Assembly (NCBI GenBank): GCA_013400975.1
Contig: WBMZ01003284.1
Location: forward strand, 125,118-189,117
Direction: 5' to 3'
Source of the DNA: Atrichornis clamosus
Lineage: Eukaryota > Chordata > Aves > Passeriformes > Menuridae
Length of the DNA: 64,000 bases
Numbering within the stretch: the stretch's first letter is position 1; each line of letters begins with the position of its first letter. The notes under the pieces are model-generated. The model was not told the DNA's origin. It ran no database searches and saw only the letters and a list, made by a program, of their open reading frames with translations. The position numbers and the translations under genes were made by a program. Shown here in pieces: positions 26,961-38,090 of this stretch.

Positions 26961-27360
26961 TTCCCTATCAATCAAAAAGAATCGTATGAAATAATTATTA
27001 GGCTACATAATTATTTTACAAAATAGAAGGTGTTTTTACTGCACATTTCCATTTTAGTACCAATCATTACTTCCCTGAATACTAATAACAGCGTTAAGCA
27101 TTAATAGCATGTTTTAAGGTAAAGGGTCAATAGTCTAAGACCTATGAAAGAACTCTGAGCATTTGCAATGTAAAAGAAACCTTTCACAGAAAAGTGTTAA
27201 ATAATAAATGTATTTCTGGGGGAAATATTATATTGTGATCCTTTTGGAGAGAAGTGACAATTTATAGGATATCACTCAGCTGCCTTTGTATAAAATATCT
27301 TTAATAATGGTGTGGCTTCACACTTGATACAGAGGTTCACAGAAAGCTTAGAGCTCTCTG
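26961..27360. other. Spacer, nothing recognised
   Basis: AT-rich DNA with no recognised feature. Confidence 0.55.
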
Positions 27361-27468
27361 CACAGGTCAGGAAGTATTGTACTCACTGGGGGGAAACTGA
27401 GGCACATGATCACTCAGAGTACCAGTAAAAGGAAAGGGATCTGAACTGGTGATTCTGTCCTCCAAGTG
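27361..27468 (-). mobile_element. MIR-like (core-SINE) remnant
   Basis: The plus strand carries GGGGGGAAACTGAGGCACA at about 27388-27406. This is followed by a CACTCAGAGTACCAGTAAA stretch and then AAGGGATCTGAACTGGTGA. The order matches the reverse complement of a MIR central region: the 'gaaactgaggcac' block, then the region where MIRs have 'cagctagtaagtggc', then the 'ggattcgaacc' block. The copy is diverged and its boundaries are approximate. Minus orientation, as for the remnant at 19.2 kb. Confidence 0.5.
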
Positions 27469-28875
27469 CAAGAAAATGGTGCTTTTTCTTTATTTCCAAC
27501 TAGTAAGCCATCTTCTAATGGTTCTTTTAAAAGTATAAAATGCACACAGGGGATGGTGAACTTATTCAGAAAAGGTAAAGGTACTTGAAACTTTTTTTTT
27601 CAAGCTTGTTTAAGCTGCACAATTTGAGCAATGTGGGGGGAAGAGGTAGAAATACTGGATATCAGTTTGAATTTCTTTTTTATGCCTTCATATGTGTATT
27701 GACAGGAGGAACTAAAGCCTCAAGAAAGGCAGCTTAAGTCTGAAATCTCCTTGCCCCATTGAAGTCAATGAATTGACACTTCATCAAGCAATCATCTCCT
27801 CTCCATGGCATTATAAGTGCCCCAGTTTAGTCATTTTCAGATTTACTCCAATTGTTTTTGAGGACTAAATGGTGTATGAATATTTAAGATCCCAATAAGC
27901 TACCATTTTTTCTACATTAAATTTTTCTCTCCTTATCCTTCTCAGATGGAAATACCTGTGGCCACTTTGGATTCATAACCCTGAACCATTTTTTAAACCT
28001 AAATACCCCTATCTTACAAATAATAGTAAGGATTCATTCATGTGAATAGGCTGAAGGAAAAACCACAGCAGCTTATTTATTACTATTAATACTATCACTA
28101 ATATTTTTCTTATTTACTCATCTGAGGAAAAGGGTAACCTGAGTTCAGTTGTAGGGGATCTAAGTCAGAGAGGTAACAACAGAGGTGTTTGTCATCTGCA
28201 TGCCAAATACTGAGGACATTCTTTCCAAAAAGTGAAAATATCTTAAGCTTAGACTTCCACTTGAAAAAAAAGATTATTTGATGAAAGCTTTATATAAAAT
28301 GTGCCCTATCTAAATCTCCTTGAATCTGTGCCCAAATCTGAGTTTCCCAAGTTTTTATTTCTTTTTAATGCCTAACCAATCAAAACATATGTTTGCAGAA
28401 CACATGAAACCAATGAATACTCTTCCAGCAGAGCAAATTCTTTTCCCAGAACCTGCAATGAATAAACAAGTTTCAAGTGAGATCGAGACTACTTGGGATT
28501 CTTTCTGATTCAGGTTAGTCCTACAGGTCTGATCATGCTTGCCTTGAGCACCACAATTCCCACATGAGTCAAATGTTACCCTTCACCAGCTGTCAACAGA
28601 TTCCTGAAAGTTTCTCTCTCTCATTGTGGAAGGGAATGAAGTTTCTTTCTGGGAGGAAGCTCCAACAGCAAATATGACACAGAGTCTGAGTGGAAGGTTG
28701 TCCCTGTCAAAGTTGTCCCATGTTCCACTGTCACGGAATTTTTTGTGCATCCATACCGAGAACTTAGGAAAGAGTGTTAGTAAGACAATAGAGCTTTTGC
28801 CTATTCTTCTGGTCATTGACAACAATTATTTTGTAATGCTATAGGATACATATCTGACTGTTAAAGAGTTAAAGA
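27469..28875. other. Spacer, nothing recognised
   Basis: No recognisable repeat family or exon. The overlapping opposite-strand frames at 28583-28844 have no family signature. Confidence 0.5.
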
Positions 28876-28879
28876 AAAA

Positions 28880-29110
28880 AATGAATCCTGTAAAAAATCA
28901 GGCCATCGTATAATGCCTCCTCATTGCTATAATGATATCAGTTGCAACAAGTCCAATGGCTGACCTCATTACAAGGGTTTAATTGCATTGTTACACAGTT
29001 TCACTTCTTCTCTCTGGCCTCTTTCTCTTTATGACAGCTTTAGAAAGGAATTTCAGCTTGAGGTCAAAGGAAATTAATTACTGCTTTCTTAATCTGTGCT
29101 CATCTACATT
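28880..29110. promoter_or_regulatory. Candidate conserved non-coding element
   Basis: A nuclear-receptor-type AGGTCAAAGG at 29061-29070 is followed at once by a homeodomain ATTAATTA at 29073-29080. A SOX-type CATTGTT lies at 28986-28992 next to a TAATTGC stretch. The block is AT-rich and CpG-poor, so the evidence is motif arrangement alone. Confidence 0.25.
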
Positions 29111-30866
29111 TAGAAAACTTGGGGCTTTTCACTAACATATTTGTGTCTCATTTCTGTGTAGACCCAAAGTTGTAAGACTTTTGTCCTTTGTGAAAGTGCA
29201 TAAATAGCCTTTTTCATATCAGAGGCCAGATTTTTTCATGTCATTTACAGTTGTGCACATATGGACTGATGCCAATGGAACCAATGGAATGTCTCTGGAT
29301 ATACATTCAGTATGGCTGAGGTAAGGCACTTGTAATGTATCTTTGATTCAGGCTAAAGATTTGTGTCAGGAACCAGGTGTTAAAAAACCCAGTAACAAAG
29401 CCAACACAAGAACGAATAAAACCCAACCCAAGAAGAAGTTACACTTTGGATAAAAGTCATGAAGAGGATCTTCAAAATTAAGTGGTTACTTCTGTAGAGA
29501 GAAGGATGAAAAAATATGTCTCTATGACACCAGATTTTGCCTGCTACCTACTTTGTGTTTTTACTAAATACATCATTGCTTAGTCAAGGAATATCCAGCT
29601 TACATTTCAAAGAACTTGTCATCCAAATAACACATTGCAGTGTGTTGGCATCAGAACAGTGAGGAAGGGGACAAAGATAGAGACACCATAACAGTATTCT
29701 TTGGCTGGAAAACAAAAACATGTGCAGAATGTGGGTAAATGCTGTTGTAGCATGAAATACAAAATAAAACCTCATAAATTAGGCCCCAAATCCTGTAACT
29801 AGATCATTTGAATTGATCATTGCCTATTCCATGACTGGGTTTGAGAATAACTAAACTTCTACCAAAGAAAAAACCAATGTTGTTAGTTTGCTTTTTGAGG
29901 GAACAACTTGGAAGAGAAATTACAATCAGAGATATCTCTGAGATTATTTGACAAATTAATGTGAGAGGATATGCCATGCGCCAAGGATAATCTGAACAAG
30001 TATTACTACCATGCAAGCATGATCTGGTGGTTTAAATGTATGAAAAATTGTTATGTATTATGCATGTGTAAAACTACAATACAAGAAATACGGTTTTCTG
30101 CAGAACATGATTATTTCTTACATGTACTTTGTGATTCTGATTAAGTCATGGAAATGTAGACATAGATGAAAAATTGATAAGTTTAGAGCCCTGTGACATA
30201 GAACATTTAAAGTTTCACAAGTCTGTTCATCATCTTTTGATCAGCTTTGCCACCCACTGAAATTCCTGCTACCAGAGCTGTGTGTTCTTTTTAGTTTATT
30301 AGTTGCTGCCTCATTCTCCCCTTTCAAGTCATAAGATTGGCAATAACAAAATTGCAGCTGCAAAGCAAAGCCAACTCATTGAATATTTTACCCTTCATCT
30401 CTCTTGACTGAAATTCAACTCAGTTATAAATGCCTGAAGAAGAGCAAGGTTTCATCTAAATCACTGGTAAGCCCTCAACATGGGACCTACTTGCATTAGA
30501 TTGAGTTTCACTCTCATGATTGCCCAATTTGTAAAACAGTCTGTGTACACCTTTTCCTTAACAGTTGTGCTTATAAGGCAAGCTTGGACTTAAGCATGAG
30601 TTCTGGCCCACACAGAAGAAACAATCAGTGTAGTTATTCAGGTGAGCAAAGTTTCATGGGGTTATACTCAGCCTATTGAGAATACACTGGTACTGACTCT
30701 TAAGGAACTTACATCAAAGGTAACTCTAATCATGCTCTAATCACAATTTTGACTTTGTGAGAGACATTCCCTTGGAGGGCCTGGACCAAGTCACTACACA
30801 GCAGCAGTCTCTGAACTACTTCACTCATCAGCACCAAGAGTTGCAGTGCATCAATTGCCCAAGATG
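29111..30866. other. Spacer, nothing recognised
   Basis: No recognisable feature ahead of the CR1 element. Confidence 0.55.
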
Positions 30867-31450
30867 AATCATAGAGCTGTTTAGATTGAAAAAGACCTTT
30901 AAGATCATCCAGACTCCTGTTGACACAACACTGCCAAGTCCACTACAGCTACAGGTCAACTGGGACCTCCTCAGTTGGCCAGGACTGCCAGGAAATGATG
31001 AAAAGTGGCTCAGTGAGCACTTGCACCAGCTCCCTTGGCACCCTCGGGTGGATCCCATCAGACTCATAGACCTGTGTGTGTCTAACTGGTGTAGAAGGTC
31101 ACTGAACAGTTCTCCTTGGATTATGGGGGCTTCATTTTGCTCCCTGTCCCTGTCACTCAGCTCAAGCGCCTGGGTACCTAGAGAACAACTGGTCTTGCTG
31201 TAAAGACTAAGGCAAAGAAGGCATTAAGTACCTCAGTCTTTCCCCTATCCTGTGTCGCCTTGTTTTTCCCCTGCATGCACTAAAGGATGGAGATTCTCGT
31301 TAGCCCTCCTTTTGCTGCCAATGTATTTATAGAAACACTTTTTATTGTCTTTTACAGTTAATAGCCAGACTAAGTTTGCTTTGGGCTTTGGCCCTTCTAA
31401 TTTTCTCTCTGCATATCCTCACAACATCCTTGTATGTCACACTGAGGTGT
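30867..31450 (-). mobile_element. CR1 LINE, 5'-truncated and internally deleted
   Basis: CR1 is the main non-LTR retrotransposon of birds and other reptiles; its ORF2 encodes an endonuclease and a reverse transcriptase. Read on the minus strand, 31440-31340 translates to YKDVVRICREKIRRAKAQ, the linker between the endonuclease and RT domains. It continues through the LFYKYI/NKRRANE-like and 'KAEVLNAFF' regions, with frame breaks, to the 'GPDGIHPRVL' RT start at about 31060-31020. About 70 bases later, near 30945-30953, the RT sequence ends abruptly. It is joined there to the CR1 3' terminus (AATCATAGAG at 30867, then the AAGACCTTTAAGATCATC block at about 30891-30908). Most of the RT is therefore missing by internal deletion. 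The copy is dead, with several frame disruptions. Confidence 0.9.
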
Positions 31451-33685
31451 GAAGGGATTAAGTTGAAAGACCTGGTTAACACAGGCATGGCACTGGTGAC
31501 AGAATTAAGTGCTAATGATATATAACAAAACACTATTACATGAAATAGGATCTTTTTCACCCAGATTTTCAATTCTGTCTGATAGGACTAGTAGAAGAAA
31601 ATGAAAAACTATTCATCAATCAGAGGTCTGGCTGGGTCAGACACTTTGGTCAAGCAATGTGAGCAATTCCACCTACCTGCACTATAATTTATTGCAAAAT
31701 TAATGCTGTAACATGCAAAGCCATTGTTTGATGAAGGTAATTCTTAACCTCAGGAAAAAAAGCAAAATTTGTTTCTTTCCTTCTTTCTTTCTCTCTCCTT
31801 TTTTGCTATCCTGACAAGATGAAACCTTTATAATAACTGGGGTTTTGAGGATGAGTCACTTCTAATGATTGAAAAAAGGATCTTGAGCAGGATGTGATAG
31901 ACTTTCTCAATCATTGATAAACCAACATACACGATGAAAGTGAACAAAAGAGAAAACAAGGTATTATTTGCTAAAGTTTGCCTGCTTCATTACAACGGAA
32001 TGAAATCAAGTCTTAGTGGGAAGAATAAGTTTTGATATACACTACTTTCTGTGAGAGTTTTCAGGACAGCTTATTCTTAATCAGAATAAAATACAATAAT
32101 TCACCAATTCACAGTCTTAATTGCACTGTTACAAGGTAGGAAGACTAATGGCATATTCTTATTTTTAAAATGTTTGAAATTATAGTTTGTTATAAAATAG
32201 GTCACTTATGTCTGGTATTTGATTGGCCTTGATTGCTTCAGAAAATTAAGTTGTTACATTAGTAACTGTGAAGTAATTTGTGGGTTCTAAGGGTGTTCTA
32301 CGGTTTTCATTAAGCATCATATAGACCTACAATTTCATCAGAAACTGAGTGGAAATTTAAAAATTGCCCAATGTGTCCAGAATTCATAGCAGACCCTCAC
32401 AACACTCTCCTGTGAACCTTATGACGTCAGTTCCACAGTGGGAGAAGCCAAGGCACACAGAATGGGTCTTCCCTTTCCTAGAGGCTCGTAGATATTCTTC
32501 CAGCTGCACTTTTTATTTATTCCTTCCAACATGCTGCTCTGGTGCATGGTGTGTTCTGCTGTGCAATGTGAAGAGGAGCAAAATCTCGTAAAACTCTAGG
32601 GAGCAAGAAAAGGAAAGAGTCTCTCTCACCTATCCATTTCTCTTTCTCTTGGTGTGCCTCATGAATAGTTTGAAAGATGTTGAAACAGATGAGATTATTT
32701 ACCTGCTGTCTATTCCACCACTTCATTCCTCCATCTCTTTTTCATATATATAGTGAAACTGATACCAGCAGTTGAAGGTGGGATAACAGGAGGAAGTAGA
32801 GTTGTTTGTTGCAGAGGATTTACCCATGTCATGTACTGTTTCTTTGGGATTGCCTGAATGAGAACAGATTTAGGAGATGGAGGCTCTGACTAGAATTAAT
32901 CTGAATAGGAAACAAAGGGATAGGAAGCAAGTGCTGCAACTATGAAGCAGCTCCAGATGTGTTGCTGTACATATAGGATATCAGATTTTTTTCCTTATGG
33001 GTCTATTTACTCTGCAAGGTATTCAGACACTGTGGTGAAATAAAACTTTTATTTTGGTTTTGTCATTTATGTAAACTGATTTTAGAAGGAAAAGAGGTAC
33101 ACTGAAGACCAGGAGATAAGTCAGGAGTGTTATTATAATTGCCAGATGACTTTCCAGGATAAAAGTCAAAAAGCACAGATAACAACACATAACTAATCAA
33201 TTAGAAAATAATTTGTGATAGTTTTGCATTTTAATGCAGGTGAGGCAACCATGCACAGTAGTAATCTGGTTTATATTTAGAACAACATCTTAATAAAAAA
33301 TATAAAATGGAAAAAAATATTGCAAGAATATTGTCACTGACAAGACTTTCTTTCCTGTATTGTTTCTTTTGAAACTTGCACTCAGGGGTTGCAGACTGCA
33401 ATATCTGGTGACCTGCATAAACTTGTGTAGCAGCTACTGTAGTGGTGTGATTCTATTATCTAGACTTCACATCCTACCTGCTGGGAACTTCCAAGAAATG
33501 ATGTTACAGTACAAGTAATCCAGTTTTTCTTTTTGTTGTGGCTTTCCTATAAATATTATTGTGGGGAACTTCAAGCATACAATCTCCACCTCTGTGTGTG
33601 TATACGTGGAATTGCACCTGAAATAGGGTACCTGCAAACACCTGCAGAACTAAGAATAGTTTTCATTTTATCTAACTAAGCCTTT
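31451..33685. other. Spacer, nothing recognised apart from a pyrimidine tract and a CRE motif
   Basis: A TTTC-rich pyrimidine tract lies at about 31770-31805. A palindromic TGACGTCA (CRE consensus) lies at 32422-32429. Nothing else was recognised. Confidence 0.5.
32422..32429. promoter_or_regulatory. CRE (CREB/ATF) motif
   Basis: A perfect TGACGTCA palindrome in otherwise CpG-poor DNA. It is isolated, with no promoter elements recognised nearby, so occupancy is doubtful. Confidence 0.3.
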
Positions 33686-33689
33686 ATAT

Positions 33690-33879
33690 CATCCAACACC
33701 CATGTGCCGAATGCCGTGAAAGTTTGCTGCCGCAGAGCTCATCTGGAACTTGTTAGGAAGACACAAGCACAAGATTTTGATTTGCATTCCTGAACTTTGC
33801 GGAGTCTGGACAGAACTTTCAGCAACTGTGTCATAATAACCTCATATGGTTATTACATTTCAGTGAATTAAAGGGCACG
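33690..33879. promoter_or_regulatory. Candidate regulatory block flanking the minisatellite
   Basis: CpGs are retained at about 33708, 33715, 33731 and 33800. An octamer ATTTGCAT lies at 33780-33787. A CACGTG E-box at 33876-33881 overlaps the first base of the tandem array. The regulatory role is inferred from these motifs only. Confidence 0.25.
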
Positions 33880-34108
33880 TGTGGCTCTCACCAATTTTTT
33901 GTTGGAACAATATCACGGCGCTGATCTCGCTGGTTTTTGTTGGCACAGTATCCTGGTGTGGATCTCACCAATTTCTGTTGGAAAATTATCATGGTGTGGC
34001 TCTCAGCAGTGTTTGTTGTCATAGCACTGTGGTACAGCTCCCACCAATTTTTGTTGGTGTAGCATCCTGGTCAACATCTCCCAGCATTTTGTTGGGATAA
34101 CATCGTGA
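33880..34108. repeat. 38-bp minisatellite, six copies
   Basis: Six head-to-tail units lie at 33880-33918 (39 bp), 33919-33956, 33957-33994, 33995-34032, 34033-34070 and 34071-34108 (38 bp each). The shared core has three parts: GTGG-TCTCACCAATTT, then TTGTTGG, then ATCNTGG. Units are diverged but in register, and a very degenerate seventh may follow from 34109. Because 38 is not a multiple of three, the open plus frame through it (33879-34100) reads successive units in different frames, so it is not a repeat protein. Confidence 0.9.
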
Positions 34109-34430
34109 TGCAAGTATTGTGCAGTTGCCCAGTGAAGCACCGGTTGAAAGCTCTCCCCAATTTCCCAGCGGTAGTTTAGGAAAGGTATAAAATACACCTC
34201 GTGCTGTCCCCAGCAGACAGTACAGGTACAGGTGTTGGCAACCCTTCTTGGAGGTGCCACGCTGCCATTTGAAGGGCTTAAAAGAAGTTTGGTCTTTCAC
34301 AAGAGCTTTCACCCACGCAGTCCCCACTGCAGAGCAAGCTTCTTGCTTTTAGGTAATGCCTATTTCATCTCTTGTAAAGACACACATGAAAAAAGGGCTG
34401 GCATTAGCCACATATCCATAAAAGCCTAGC
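34109..34430. other. Possible LTR-like segment downstream of the minisatellite
   Basis: A TATAAAA box at 34186-34192 lies 78 bp after the last repeat unit. A GC-richer stretch follows to about 34330. Repeated units upstream of a TATA box recall the U3 region of an endogenous retrovirus LTR. No TG/CA boundaries, polyadenylation signal, primer-binding site or target-site duplication could be identified, so this remains a hypothesis. Confidence 0.2.
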
Positions 34431-34619
34431 AACCAAGAGTATTATCTTTATTCAGAAGAAGTATAGCACTTTTAAGGTTCAGAAACATATATAAAAATTG
34501 GGTTTTGAAATGGTCATTTTTCCCCTCTGCTATGCCATTATAGCGATCAGCCAAGCTTCTGCAAGGTAAATACTTTTGGAAAATAAGTGGAAATTTGCTG
34601 CAAATCAGTCCCTTTTGTG

Positions 34620-34800
34620 CATGGCCACAGGAGCATGTTGAAATGTTTGGACACTAATACCCATTCATTTTCTTGGCTCCATAAATAAAAGCCGCCAGCT
34701 ATGTGGCGGCCGTGAAATGGTATTCTTCAGGACCCAGCAGGAAGCCCCATCCTTATTACCACTGCAGGGGGCAGGACAGGCCCAAAATAGCAAGACAACT
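34620..34800. promoter_or_regulatory. Candidate conserved element with a GC hairpin
   Basis: The inverted repeat GCCGCCA at 34691-34697 and TGGCGGC at 34704-34710 has a 6-base loop, a perfect 7-bp GC-rich stem within AT-rich DNA. Downstream, CCACTGCAGGGGGCAG at 34759-34774 partly resembles a CTCF core but has the wrong internal spacing. It may be a regulatory element or a small structured RNA; neither is established. Confidence 0.3.
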
Positions 34801-36425
34801 AAATCAAGACATTTTCAATGTCTAACAAAATGACTGTGGTTTAGAGAGAAGCAAAAGGTTGGAAAAAATTGGACAGCTTTTATACTTAGCATAATACCTT
34901 TGTTAAAAGAGTTCAGATAAGAAAATCAGATCTCAAAAAAAAAAAAAGCATAAGCATATTTCTGAATATCATATGCAAAGACCTTATGGAATCAGAGACA
35001 GAGCACAGTGCTGTCTGAAAGGACATCTTGCTCAAGTCATATTTTCCAAATGGTAGCTCATGGTTCACAGTAAATAATGTCTTCTGGCAATATTGTTGTG
35101 TTTCTTGGGTTTTGATGGAACCAAAAGGTTTGAAAAGAGACACTGGAAATTTGTCAGTAAAATCTGAAATCTTTTGGTCCACAAAAATGACCAAAAAAAT
35201 AACAATACTTACAAGGAGGAAAAATTTTGGACTAAACCCTTAGTTTTTTTCTACAGGTTTATTTAATTTTTGTGGGCTTCCTACACCAAGGAATATGATC
35301 CTAGATTTTGGCAAAAAAACATACTGAAGGGCTTCAGTCCAAATAAATATGCTAGTGTAACTTGCTGTTTTACATAGCTAAATTGTGCTAACCTGGGAAA
35401 ATATTAAAGCAACTTTAAAAACCGAGCTTCAAGTAAATGGGTAAAATTCAGGTAAATTTTAAGTGTACAGAAGATCAATTCAGGGGATACCATCTTGCAT
35501 AAGATAATAAAAGATTAGGCTGCTGAGGTTTTAATGAATTCACACTTCAGCACTCCAAAACCTGTGTGACATTTTCTACAATCGCACCACTAAAATAGAT
35601 ATGGGAGGGATGTTATTTTTGTTTTTATTTTATTCATTTGTGATTCTGATTGTAAATTTTCTTAAACAAAGTTGAAGGATATGCCTGACACATTCAGATT
35701 TCAGTGAGGCATATATATGGGTATGTACCAATAATTTTATATTTATGTATAGAAGTTGCCACACATTTTGGGAACTTTAAACAGTTACTTGGAATGTGTC
35801 ATTATAGAAGGAAATATTCAGCTTCAGCTTCAAGAGAAAATAACTATTTTGCCTGAACATTATATTTACTTGCACTGCAAAGGAAAAATATTTGAGGTAT
35901 AAAATGTCAGAGAAAAATTAATTCAATGTATTATTGAGTCTTATCTTATAGACTAATGAGGGATTTTGATAATAAAAATAAAGCCTGAAAATGAAAAAGG
36001 AGAACCACAGTGACAGTTCAGTGCTGTTCCCATCTTCACCGTGACTTGAGACTGCCATCAGGCTCAAACTCTGTGACCATTCCAGCTTTTTACTGTTGTC
36101 TTTCCCAGCAACACTCCGGAGTAAGCCAGATTGTCCAGGGAAGTTTGTATACATGCAAGGAGTTGGTCATATTCAATTCTTTCCTAACAGACATAAGAGA
36201 GAGGACTGATTGACTCTATTTGACTCAAGAAATTCCAGTCTGAAGAGAAAAGCCGTGATCCATGCAAAAACTTCACTGCATGGTTGTGTGCAGGGGATTC
36301 AGGCCACGTATCCTTATGTTTAGACATAGGACATATGTCCTGAGGTGAACTATAAAATCAGGACTCTGTTATAAATGAAGACCCCAAAAATTAGGAAGAA
36401 ATGAAATCTATTTCTTGTTTGTCTT
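34801..36425. other. AT-rich spacer, nothing recognised
   Basis: No recognisable exon, RNA gene or repeat family. A short poly-A run lies near 34936-34947. Confidence 0.55.
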
Positions 36426-36429
36426 TTCT

Positions 36430-36790
36430 TCAGTAACTGAAAGAAGCAATAAGGGGACAATCCTGGTTGTAGCTGGTAAAGACACGAGGAGGTTCCAAAG
36501 GTGTCATTACATGTCTGGAACCCAGCGTGGTCCACCTTCGTCCTGTAAAGATCTTGGCATCGTTTTGTGTCATCTCCTGCCTGCCTGGCACAGGCTTTGC
36601 TGGAAGGGCAGGCTGTGCATCCAGAGAGGTGGTGAGCACAAACCCAGTCCTCACGCACTGGAGCACAGGTGGCCTTGTGCTTCCCATCACACCAGTAACT
36701 TCAGGCACACCTTTGGGGCACTGAAGCCGCTCAGATACAGAAGGCTGCTGGCTGCCCAGCTGTACCACTCACCTTCCTGACCTCCTGGGC
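36430..36790. other. GC-richer block with overlapping frames on both strands, unexplained
   Basis: Frames of 112 and 102 codons (minus) and 121 and 65 codons (plus) overlap across this 360-base block. It is GC-richer than the surrounding DNA. None of the predicted peptides shows a domain I recognise, and all four cannot be coding. It could be a non-coding exon, a fragment of an unrecognised element, or a composition effect. Confidence 0.3.
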
Positions 36791-36879
36791 TGAAAAAGCA
36801 AAGGATCAACCAGTCTACAAAAGAAACTGCAGCAAAGGATACACTGGTGTCAGGACTATCATTATCATAATTGACACTA

Positions 36880-38090
36880 CTGAAATAATTCAGACATTAA
36901 GCCTGTAATCTCTGCTGCTGTTTGTATTTGCTTCATTTAAAAGTTTCAAGGCCGAAATTTGTTGAAACCAGTGGAGGGAAAGGGGAGGAAGGGGGAAAAC
37001 ACCCCTTCACTTATTTCAATTTCAGCCTGCTGGGTGCCTGAAAAAACCTTGCCAAATTCTTTGAAAGCTTACATTTGCAATATGAATTCCAAAATAATTA
37101 ACATTGGATGTATGATTTAACAAACTTACATTTGATATGTGGAAGGAATAATACCTGAAACATCTTTCTTATGCTCAGCCTTTTATGACTCGGACTTTAA
37201 TGATCCCAATAAACATTAGCCTACCTAATAAAAACTCCAGTATTTTGGAGCTGGTGCGCAGTATGTTAACTGCATCTGGTGTCAACTGGAGCTAATTAAT
37301 ATTTTTATAGGTGTCTTCTCTCCACTGTAGTTTAAACGGAAATATTGTGGGGTGCTTACATCAAAGCTGGGGGCAATCGAGAGCTGCTGCTTGCTTCCCA
37401 GGCTGAACTGATAGCAAGTAGACCAATTTTTATAGGATTGTAAAAGCTGACTGTGGCTGGGGTTCATGCAGAGAAGCACTTTTCCCTGTAGCTCTCACAA
37501 TTCAGCACTAATGCTCGTGGCTTGTTTGCTGTGAGGCGGCTGGTGAGACGGACGGAGGGACAGCGGACAGATAAACTGGCAAATAGTTCTGCCTATGCTC
37601 AGACAAAGCACACAGTGACCCAGACAAACCACACTTTTCTTCTCCCCCTCCTTCTAAAGGCTTTAAAAATGTGCTCTATCAAGCATTTACTTGTGGCGCA
37701 GATAAGATTTATCTAACAAGACTGGGCTAAAATTAAAAAGAAAGATGAAATAGCACAAGCGGTGCTAATATGTGTTTTGAAGCGTACCAATCGGCCAGTG
37801 CAATGTCACAGCCCTGGGCTACATTTGCAAGTGGTCGAGCATCTCCTTTTTAAAAGGTTAACCTACAAAGAGCACACAAGCCCCTCTCTATGAATATGGG
37901 CAAACACCCAGGGAGCTCCACAACAATAAGAAAATAATGACATCAACCTGACCATGCTTAAGTACATAACATGCTGAAGGTTCACGGTTGTGTGGCCTGG
38001 AACAATAAAGGAAAAATAAAGAAGCCTGCTTGGTAGGCCCCAGCTGTTATTAGCCATGCTGTGAGATCAAGGGAAGGTATGATATGGGCT
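36880..38090. promoter_or_regulatory. Large candidate conserved non-coding cluster
   Basis: About 15 CpGs are spread over 37190-37990, where neighbouring DNA has almost none. Motifs include a homeodomain TAATTA at 37293-37298, a TCF/LEF-type CATCAAAG at 37359-37366, and a paired inverted GATA site AGATAAGATTTATCT at 37700-37714. A short inverted repeat AGCAC/GTGCT lies at about 37752-37766. No frame over 65 codons is present and no repeat family is recognised. This is the longest stretch in the window that looks under constraint, and the best candidate for a developmental enhancer cluster. Conservation was not tested. Confidence 0.45.

Noticed and set aside
33879..34100. 73-codon frame across the minisatellite as a repeat protein
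   Set aside because: The 38-bp period shifts frame at each unit, so the peptide has no internal repeat.
34759..34774. CTCF-like site CCACTGCAGGGGGCAG
   Set aside because: Two extra bases fall between the CCAC and CAGGGGGC parts compared with the CTCF motif, so the match is partial.
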